From assembly GCA_005778045.1 (NCBI GenBank), contig SXKQ01000146.1, positions 1-11,867 of the forward strand: DNA of 11,867 bases, read 5' to 3'. This DNA is from Planctomycetia bacterium. GTDB taxonomy: Bacteria; Planctomycetota; UBA1135; GCA-002686595. A program made the position numbers and the translations under genes. The notes under the pieces are model-generated. The model was not told where the DNA came from. It did no database searches and saw only the letters and a program-made list of their open reading frames with translations. Positions 5,906 to 11,867 of this stretch are shown piece after piece; position 1 is the stretch's first letter; each line of letters starts with the position of its first letter.

Positions 5906-7975
5906 TCAGAGATAGCCGAGCTTGCGGAGCTGCTCGACGACATCGTCGCGCAGCTCCGCATCATGTTCGGCGCTGCCGGTGCGCTCGCGCCACGTGGATA
6001 GGTCGCGCTGTAGCTCGTCGAAGGGCTGGAACGGGACCGCTCCGTTCGAGCGCAGGTCTCGCAGCTCGCCGGGGTCCGTGTCGAGCGTGTAGAACTCCTC
6101 GCGCTCCCGGACACGCTCGGCGTCGAGCCAGTGCGACGAGGTCCAGACGAGCTTGCAGCGCGCAGTGCGCAGCGACTGGCGCTGGCCGCGCAGCTGGAAT
6201 CCAGAGAGCGAGCCCGCGAGGTCGGCGAGCGCGAAGGACGGGCGGCGACGGTCGTCGGGCAGGCCCTGTGCGAGAGGCAAGAGGCTCGCCCCGGAGAGCG
6301 GCGTCGCGGGCTGCAGTCCGAGTACATCGAGCACGGTTGGGGCAACGTCGAGCAAGCGCACCTGCTCCGTCACGCGACGTCCCGCGTGCGCAGCGTCCGG
6401 CAAGCGCAGCACGAGCGGTACGTGCAGCTCCTCGTCGAACAGGAACGTCCCATGGTCGAACCAGTAGCCGTGGGAGCCCATGCCCTCGCCGTGGTCGCTG
6501 GCGAGGATCACCAGCGTGCGCTCGAGGCGTCCCGAGGCGCGCAGGCCTTCGAGCAGGCGCGCGAGCTGCGCATCCGCGTAGCTCACCTCTCCGGCGTAGA
6601 GCGCCCTCATGTACGCGACTTGCGCCGGATCCTGCACCAGTCGCTCCCGCGCTCCCGCGTCGAGCTCGTACCAGTTGCGTGAGCCCTCGTAGTTCGCGTC
6701 GTGCAGGCGCGCGAACTCCGAAGGCGGCTCGTAGGGCACGTGCGGGTCGTAGAGGTGCACGAACGTGAAGAGCGGCTCGTCGCCGCGCGTGCCGAGCCAC
6801 TCGAGCGCCGCGTCCACGGTCTCCGCGGCCGGCCGGTCCGCGCGGCGAATGTCGAGCCCGCGCCGCTCGACGAAGCGGATCAGTGCGCCGACGAGGTGCA
6901 GGCGCTCGACGACTCTCGGGAGCCAGCGCCACGCGAGCAGCTGGTCGTCGTACCAGTCGAAGCGCGAGGCGAGGCCACACGACTCGTCGACGAGCGTGAA
7001 GCCGGACACGAAGGCGCCCGACTGGTGCGTGCGCGCGAGCAGGTCACCGAGAGTTCGCGCGCGACTGGAGATCGGTCGGCCGTTCGACACGGCGCCATGC
7101 TCGATCGGGTAGAGGCCCGAGAGCATCGTCACGTGCGAAGGCACGGTGGTGTTCGCCTGCGAGGTCGCGTCCTCGAACAGCACGCCTTCGCCCGCGAGCG
7201 CATCGATCGTCGGCGTCTGCGCGCGCGGATTGCCGTAGCACCCGAGCGCATCGGCGCGCAGCGTGTCGATGCTCACGAGCAGCACGTCCGTCTTTCCGGC
7301 GCTCGAGATCTCGGGCACACGACGGTGCGGTGCGGCCAGCGACACGAGCGCGATGAGGGCCAGTCCGCCGAGCGTCGCGGCGTGCGGTGCGCGGCGACCG
7401 CGAAAGCTCGCGATCGCGAGCCCGAGGTTGGCGAGCGCGAGCGCTCCCGCGAGCCACTGCACCGGGCCCTCGGCGAGACGCACGGCCACGAGGGCGATGC
7501 ACGCCGCGGAGCCGAGGCCAAAGAGGGACCACCACGTCGCGACGCGCGTCGCGAGCGGCCACCACGCGAGGATCTCCTTGAGCGCGAGCATCACCGCCGT
7601 CGCCGCGAGCGCGCAGGGCAGTGCGAGCTCCGCGGGTACCCAGCCCGCGAGCGCGAACAGCGCGACGGACAGCGCGGAGCCGAGAGCGGCGCAGGTGGAG
7701 GCCGGTGCGGCGCGGAACTGGGGCCGGCCGAAGAGCGCGAGCGCGAACAGCGCGCAGGGCAGCGCGAGCAGGGCGGCGACCAGCGCGTAGCCGAGCGCGC
7801 CGGTGCTGACGAGGCGCGCGGCCCACTGGACGTAGCGCGCATCGGACGTGGCGAGCACCTTGGCGCTCTCGAGCAGTCCGATGGCGGCGCCGCACAGCGC
7901 GGCCAGACCCGTGGCGCGACCGAGGGCGGCGGCGACGGGCTCGCGCAGGAGCGGAGCGGCTTCCGTGGAGCTCAT
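5906..7975 (-). CDS. Membrane-bound sulfatase-family (alkaline phosphatase superfamily) hydrolase
   Basis: The product has 689 residues from ATG 7975; a TTG at 8020 would add 15 unremarkable residues. About the first 220 residues are hydrophobic with several likely membrane spans (for example LGYALVAALLALPCALFALA and LALIALVSLAAP). The catalytic domain follows: VSIDTLRAD with metal-binding Asp237, then TVPSH at 277-281 in the nucleophile motif, then ASDHGEGMGSHG with Asp494, His495 and His502 as metal ligands. The sulfatase consensus is C/S-x-P-S-R; here Thr277 replaces the Cys/Ser that becomes formylglycine, and His281 replaces Arg. The fold is therefore sulfatase-like, but the reaction may be phosphoester, phosphonate or phosphoglycol transfer or hydrolysis at the cell surface. 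It is transcribed divergently from the glycosyltransferase gene, which would fit envelope glycan work (inference). A candidate promoter lies just upstream. Confidence 0.88.
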   Translation of the reverse strand: MSSTEAAPLLREPVAAALGRATGLAALCGAAIGLLESAKVLATSDARYVQWAARLVSTGALGYALVAALLALPCALFALALFGRPQFRAAPASTCAALGSALSVALFALAGWVPAELALPCALAATAVMLALKEILAWWPLATRVATWWSLFGLGSAACIALVAVRLAEGPVQWLAGALALANLGLAIASFRGRRAPHAATLGGLALIALVSLAAPHRRVPEISSAGKTDVLLVSIDTLRADALGCYGNPRAQTPTIDALAGEGVLFEDATSQANTTVPSHVTMLSGLYPIEHGAVSNGRPISSRARTLGDLLARTHQSGAFVSGFTLVDESCGLASRFDWYDDQLLAWRWLPRVVERLHLVGALIRFVERRGLDIRRADRPAAETVDAALEWLGTRGDEPLFTFVHLYDPHVPYEPPSEFARLHDANYEGSRNWYELDAGARERLVQDPAQVAYMRALYAGEVSYADAQLARLLEGLRASGRLERTLVILASDHGEGMGSHGYWFDHGTFLFDEELHVPLVLRLPDAAHAGRRVTEQVRLLDVAPTVLDVLGLQPATPLSGASLLPLAQGLPDDRRRPSFALADLAGSLSGFQLRGQRQSLRTARCKLVWTSSHWLDAERVREREEFYTLDTDPGELRDLRSNGAVPFQPFDELQRDLSTWRERTGSAEHDAELRDDVVEQLRKLGYL

Positions 7976-7991
7976 GGGGGCCGTGGAACGG

Positions 7992-8020
7992 ACGATAGAC
8001 GTTATCGACCCTGCTCCCAA
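7992..8020 (-). promoter_or_regulatory. Candidate sigma70-type promoter for the sulfatase-family gene
   Basis: Reading the minus strand, TTGGGA (8020-8015) and TATCGT (7997-7992) each match 4 of 6 bases of the -35 and -10 consensus, with the ideal 17-nt spacing. Transcription would begin near 7985, only about 10 nt before ATG 7975, so the leader would be very short. No Shine-Dalgarno is visible there, which is consistent with that. This is one match in a GC-rich region and remains uncertain. Confidence 0.33.
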
Positions 8021-8071
8021 GCGCCCGTGGCCGGCGCGGCACGGCGGCTCGCCTGTCCCGACCTTGGGAGC
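7993..8071. repeat. Two inverted repeats in the divergent intergenic region
   Basis: The first is CGATA (7993-7997) and TATCG (8003-8007), a 5-bp dyad around GACGT in an AT-richer patch. The second is GCTCCCAAG (8013-8021) and CTTGGGAGC (8063-8071), a perfect 9-bp inverted pair 41 bp apart. Both lie in the 149-bp spacer between the divergent sulfatase-family and glycosyltransferase genes, where operators would be expected. Function is inferred from position only. Confidence 0.4.
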
Positions 8072-8124
8072 GCTCGCCGCGCTCGACGTCCGGCCTGCAC
8101 TTCCGAGGGGGCCGACGACCCGAC

Positions 8125-9981
8125 ATGATGGGGCCCGCCCGGACCTCGGTGGCCGCCCTGACGATGCACGAGACGCGTTCGCAATCGACCCTGCTGGAGA
8201 AGCTGCTCGTCGTCGTGGGCATCGGCTTCCTCGCGTGGTTGTTCGCGTGTGTGGTCGCGGACCACAAGGACGAGCCGGCGGACGACGCCTACATCACGTA
8301 CGTCTACGCGCGCAACGTGGCCGAGGGGCACGGGCTGCGCTACAACGCGACGGACGCGGAGCCGACTTCGGGCGCGTCGAGCCTCCTGCACGTGTTCGCC
8401 TGCGCCGCGGCCATCGAGCTCGGGATCGATCCGTTGGCATTCACGCGGGCCTTGGGTATCGCGCTCCTGATCGCCATGGGACTCGGCCTCGGCGGGGTCG
8501 GAGCTTCCATCGCCCGTGCTCCACCGTGGTCGGGCTGCCTAGCGGGGCTGGCGGTGATGCTGCTCGTCGGGCTGCTGCCCGAGACCGCGACTCACCTTGC
8601 ATCGGGCATGGACTCGCTGCTCTTCCTCGGCGCACACGTCGGCGTGGTCGCGTGGGCCGCGCTGGTCGTGGCGAGCGAGGAGCGCAGGCTCGGGCCCTGG
8701 AGGTCCGCGCTCGGACTCGTGGCGTTCGTGACGCTTGCGCTCACGCGGCCCGAAGGCGGGTTGCTCGGCCTCCTGTACCTTGCCGCGCTCGCCTTCCTCG
8801 GTCGCGAGAATCTAGGCTGGTCGGCCAGCGTGCGACGCGTGCTGCCCCTAGGCCTGTCCCTGATCGGTGCACTCTCCCTGCTCGCGCTCTGGCGCTGGAG
8901 CTACTTCGGACATGTCCTTTCGAACTCCTTCCACGTGAAGGTGTCGAACGGGATCTTCGGCTCGAGCGGCTCCGCGCTGCCCGGCGCCGGTGTAACCGCG
9001 CGATTCGCGGTGCAGCGGCTGATTCCGCTCGGACTCGTCGTGCTCGCGCTGGCGGCAGCCGTGCGGGCGCCTTCCGAGGCCGTGCGACGCGGGTTCTGGC
9101 TGCTGCTTCCGGCCACCCTCGTGGCGCTGGCCTTTGCGCGAGCCATTCACGAGATGGCCGCCGGATTCCGCTACGAGTACCCGCTCCTCGCGCCCTTCTT
9201 CGCGGCGCTGGTAGCCGCGCTCTGCTGGCTTCGCAGCCGCTCGCTCGCGGGCTTCGCGACCACCTTGGGGTGCGGCGCATTCGCGCTGCCGCTGCTGGCA
9301 AGCTCGCCGGGCGCTCCGCTCATGCGCTGGGTCTCGCATCCGCGCAGCGTGGCCACGTCGTGGTGGCCCGAGCATCGGCCGAGAAACGCGCTCGCGCGAC
9401 TCGGATTAGACCTCGGCGAGACCGCTCTCGGTCAGGACGCCTCGATCCTGCTCTCGGCAGCCGGCCAGGTGCCGTGGTTCTCGCGCCTGCGCGCGATCGA
9501 CTGGATCGGGCTCAACAACAATCGCGCCAGCGGTCGCAGCGCCGTCAGCGTGGCCGAGCTCTGGTCGTACCTCGAGTCGCTGCAGCCCGACCTCACGTTC
9601 TCGCTCCTCCCGCCGGCGGCGCCGGGATCGACGACCGCGGCGGACGACCCGAACTTCAACTGCGCACACGTGCGTCGCACGCGCAGTGGTCGCGGCAGCG
9701 TGCTGTTCGAGTACTGGGATCCGGCGCGCGTCGATGAGTCGTTCTGGTGCGAGATGGTGTGGCTGCGCGACCGCTGCGAGTTCGTCGCGAGCTACCGGCT
9801 CGGCGACGCGTGGGGCGAGCCCTGGTGGGTGCTCGTGTACGTCCGCAAGGACTCGCCGCACCGTGCGTTGCTCACGGAGTGCTTTGCGCGCTCCCGACGC
9901 GCGGACAAGCCAAGCGAAAACCTCTCGGGCGCCTTCTCGGTGCCTCCCAGCAGGAAGAATGACCTAGAAATCGGGCGCTGA
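8125..9981 (+). CDS. Polytopic membrane glycosyltransferase-like protein (GT-C fold, arabinofuranosyltransferase-like N-terminus)
   Basis: The 618-residue protein has about ten hydrophobic spans in its first 400 residues, starting with LLVVVGIGFLAWLFACVVA near 25-43, and a soluble C-terminal part of about 210 residues. The first outer loop carries DDAYITYVYARNVAEGHGL from Asp53-Asp54, followed by a SGASS turn. This matches the acidic first-loop motif of GT-C glycosyltransferases that use lipid-linked sugar donors, such as the arabinofuranosyltransferase-like group. LTRPEGG, further on, is also typical. The protein probably adds a sugar to an envelope glycan or lipid on the outer face of the membrane; donor and acceptor cannot be told. 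Start choice is uncertain: ATG 8125 and 8128 have only a distant GAGGGG (8105-8110), and ATG 8164 gives 605 residues with the first span intact. It is divergent from the sulfatase-family gene, and no partner follows. Confidence 0.78.
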   Translation: MMGPARTSVAALTMHETRSQSTLLEKLLVVVGIGFLAWLFACVVADHKDEPADDAYITYVYARNVAEGHGLRYNATDAEPTSGASSLLHVFACAAAIELGIDPLAFTRALGIALLIAMGLGLGGVGASIARAPPWSGCLAGLAVMLLVGLLPETATHLASGMDSLLFLGAHVGVVAWAALVVASEERRLGPWRSALGLVAFVTLALTRPEGGLLGLLYLAALAFLGRENLGWSASVRRVLPLGLSLIGALSLLALWRWSYFGHVLSNSFHVKVSNGIFGSSGSALPGAGVTARFAVQRLIPLGLVVLALAAAVRAPSEAVRRGFWLLLPATLVALAFARAIHEMAAGFRYEYPLLAPFFAALVAALCWLRSRSLAGFATTLGCGAFALPLLASSPGAPLMRWVSHPRSVATSWWPEHRPRNALARLGLDLGETALGQDASILLSAAGQVPWFSRLRAIDWIGLNNNRASGRSAVSVAELWSYLESLQPDLTFSLLPPAAPGSTTAADDPNFNCAHVRRTRSGRGSVLFEYWDPARVDESFWCEMVWLRDRCEFVASYRLGDAWGEPWWVLVYVRKDSPHRALLTECFARSRRADKPSENLSGAFSVPPSRKNDLEIGR

Positions 9982-10090
9982 GCCCGAGAACGGCCGCGCA
10001 GCTTTTCGGACCTGCAAAATGGGTTGAGGGCGTGGGGACAATGGGAGGCCGCCCCCCGGCTGCGTCCGCGCAGGACTCTCACGCCCCACC
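9982..10090. other. Intergenic spacer before the chemotaxis pseudogene
   Basis: These 109 bp contain no open frame or RNA gene that I can support. There is a TTTT run at 10003-10006 and a small 6-bp stem (9971-9976 with 9982-9987) around the preceding stop codon, but the spacing is wrong for a standard terminator. No promoter of good quality is visible ahead of ATG 10091. Confidence 0.5.
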
Positions 10091-11867
10091 ATGCTCTGGA
10101 TCCGCAACCTCTCCGTCGCCCGCAAGCTCTACCTGCTCGTCTCCCTCGCGCTCCTCGGCATCGGCTTCGTGGGAGCGGCCGGGCTCTTGGTCACGAGACG
10201 CCTGAGCGAGGCGACCATCGATGCCGGCTGCACGCAGCTCCCCGCCGTCCGTAGTACGACGTGTGCGACATGAGGCACGACGGCATGCTCGCGTGCGTCG
10301 ATCGCACGCTGTTCGTCGGGGAAGACGGCGATGCGCAGGCCATGGAGGCCGCGGTGCAGGAGACGGCGGCGTTCTCGGAGAACTTCCGCGGCTATCTCGG
10401 AGCGCTCGGCGCGATCGACCTCGCGCCGCGCATGCGCGCTGCCATCGAGCGTGCGCGGCCCGACGTGGAGGAGTACATCTAGGCTTGGACGCAGCTGGTC
10501 GACCTGCGCGCGCAGGGACGGCCGGCGCAAGCCGGCGAGCGCATCCCGGAGGTGCAAGCGGTGTTTGACCGGCTCGAGACCAGCCTCGGCGAGTTCATCG
10601 CGGAAGACGCGCACGTCGCGCTCGCGTGCCTCGCCACCTGCACCGCTCTGGCGTTCGCGCCCGGACTCTGCGTCGCACGCCTCATCGCCCGTCCGCTCGA
10701 CATGGCCGTGACGGTACTCGAGTCCGACGACATCGCCGCGCTCGCCGGCTTCGACAGCAAGGACGAGATCGGGCGCATGGCCCAGCCCGCCGCGGCCACC
10801 GTGCGACGTCTGGAAGAGAGCGCCGCCGCGCTTTCCGCGAGGAAGCAAACCACCGAGGCCAGCGCGGTCGCTATGGGGCGCACTGCACGCAACGCGGAAG
10901 AGGCCGCACAGCGGACCCAGATGCTGGACGCGGAAGCAGTGCGCGTCGCCGCCCTAGTCGAGAACTCGGCAGCGTGCGTGACGCACGCCAACGATTCGCG
11001 GACGCTCGTTCACATCAATCCGGCTGCGCGCCGTGCGCTTGCGCGACTTGGCGCCGACATGTCTCCCGAGCGACTGCAGAGCCAGCCGCTGGCGCGGTTC
11101 TTCCGCGATCCGCGCGGGCAGGCGCGCTTCCTGCGCGACGAAGACAAGCTGTCGCTCGAGGTGCCGGTCGACATCGGCGGAGAGAGCATCGAGCTCGTTC
11201 TCTGCGCGGTCCACGGCGACGCTGACCGGTGCGCCGGGACTCTGGTGAGCCGATAGACTGGCACCAAGAAGTTCGCGGCCGAGCGTCGTGCGCGCGCGCT
11301 GTCAGAGTGCGAGGTGCGCAGCGCGCAGGAGCTCCAGCAGAAGGTCGAGCGCATGCTTCAGAGCGTAGACGCGACCTCGCACGGCGACCTCACGGTTCAG
11401 ACCGACATGCGCGGCGAAGACGCGATCGGGCGCATGGACGAGGCTCTCGCACGCCTGCTCGTCGACCTCCGCGGCAGCCTGCAGCGCACCCGATACTCGG
11501 CCAAAGCGCGCGTGCGCTCCTCCGAGACACTAGGTGCCGTCAGCCAGCAGATGAGCTCGGAGGCGCGTCGGACCGCGACGCAGGTTCACGTGGTCGCCGA
11601 CGCGGCCTCCAAGCTCTCGGGCTCGATACTCACGATCACCGAGAACACTGGCGGCATGAGCCAGTCGATCGGGGACAACGCGCGCAGCGCCTGCGCGACG
11701 GCCAAGGTGGCGCGCGCGGCCGTGGAAACCGCGGACGCGCCCAACGGGACCGTATCCGAGCTCGATCGCTCCAGCGAGGAGATCGGCAAGATTCTGCGGA
11801 CGATCAATGCCATCGCGCAGCAGGCCAACGTGCTCGCGCTCAACGCGACGACCGAGGCGGCGCGCGC
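10091..11867 (+). pseudogene. Methyl-accepting chemotaxis protein gene, decayed (one frameshift, two in-frame TAG), cut by the window end
   Basis: A complete transducer would sense a ligand in the periplasm and control CheA in the cytoplasm. The start ATG 10091 opens MLWIRNLSVARKLYLLV and a first membrane span, then LPAVR, after which the frame ends at TGA 10271-10273. The homology continues in the -1 frame (VCDMRHDGM from about 10261), so a base was lost or two gained near 10245-10260. In that second frame TAG occurs at 10480-10482 (after EEYI) and at 11254-11256 (after LVSR), yet homology runs through both. It covers a second membrane span near 10620-10685, a degenerate HAMP region ending SKDEIGRM near 10780, and a PAS-like region (LVENSAACVTHAN, HINPAARR). 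It then reads a second HAMP (GDLTVQTDMRGEDAIGRM) and the signalling tip, EIGKILRTINAIAQQANVL then ALNATTEAAR. The family tip normally reads NLLALNATIEAAR. Several separate lesions argue for true decay and not read error. Confidence 0.88.

Noticed and set aside
4207..6345. A 712-codon minus-strand open frame spanning apbE, the oxidoreductase and the sulfatase end
   Set aside because: It crosses three well-supported genes, has low-complexity Arg/Ser/Ala composition and shows no family motif.
7848..9737. A 629-codon plus-strand open frame overlapping the glycosyltransferase gene
   Set aside because: The overlapping 8125-9981 frame has clear membrane spans and GT-C motifs; this frame is Arg-rich and without structure, a GC shadow.
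9971..10009. Terminator after the glycosyltransferase gene
   Set aside because: The 6-bp stem TCGGGC/GCCCGA lies over the stop codon and the TTTT run is 15 nt further on; an alternative 7-bp stem (9984-9990 with 10003-10009) is weak. Neither fits an intrinsic terminator well.
10480..11256. Amber (TAG) recoding or pyrrolysine use in the chemotaxis gene
   Set aside because: Three neighbouring genes end normally with TAG, and the same gene also carries a frameshift and degraded motifs, so decay explains it better.
1..11867. A dedicated new multi-gene system, defence island or mobile element
   Set aside because: The genes are mostly single units in alternating orientation, with no transposase, integrase, att-like repeats, CRISPR repeats or toxin-antitoxin pair, and with uniform composition by eye. 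Only apbE and the oxidoreductase form a likely operon.

Overview
The window is very GC-rich (by eye near 70%) and carries a gene set that fits a high-GC member of the Planctomycetota. The pointers are a secreted FG-GAP repeat protein with a Cys-containing tail, a Tat-exported Gfo/Idh/MocA oxidoreductase, a SUMF1/FGE-fold exported protein, and a multi-membrane-spanning sulfatase-family enzyme. This placement is inferred from gene content alone; no rRNA or other marker gene is present.

Layout, left to right: (1) the 3' end of an E2 acyltransferase of a 2-oxoacid dehydrogenase complex (1-438, +), followed by a strong hairpin (467-499). (2) A secreted FG-GAP/integrin-like beta-propeller protein (612-2319, +) whose frame is broken once near 985-989. 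(3) A hairpin (2339-2374) between this gene and the converging SUMF1-domain protein (2396-3493, -). (4) Divergent from that gene, a two-gene unit on the + strand with clear Shine-Dalgarno sites: an ApbE-type FAD:protein FMN transferase lipoprotein (3543-4574) and a Tat-signal Gfo/Idh/MocA oxidoreductase (4588-5898). (5) Converging on it with only 7 bp between stop codons, a membrane-bound sulfatase/alkaline-phosphatase-superfamily protein (5906-7975, -). (6) A 149-bp divergent promoter region containing two inverted repeats. (7) A GT-C-like polytopic glycosyltransferase (8125-9981, +). (8) A decayed methyl-accepting chemotaxis protein gene (10091 to the window end, +) with one frameshift and two in-frame amber codons.

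Most products are predicted to act outside the cytoplasm or in the membrane: signal peptide, lipobox, Tat signal and multiple membrane segments occur in successive genes. The ApbE/oxidoreductase pair is the only convincing operon. The other genes are single units separated by divergent or convergent junctions. I see no defence island, CRISPR array, insertion sequence, tRNA or rRNA, and no gene cluster that I would call a new system. The most interesting points are two sulfatase-associated families that both lack the residues linking them (a SUMF1 protein without the FGE cysteine pair, a sulfatase-fold enzyme with Thr in place of Cys/Ser), the unusual ApbE/Tat-oxidoreductase pairing, and the two broken genes.
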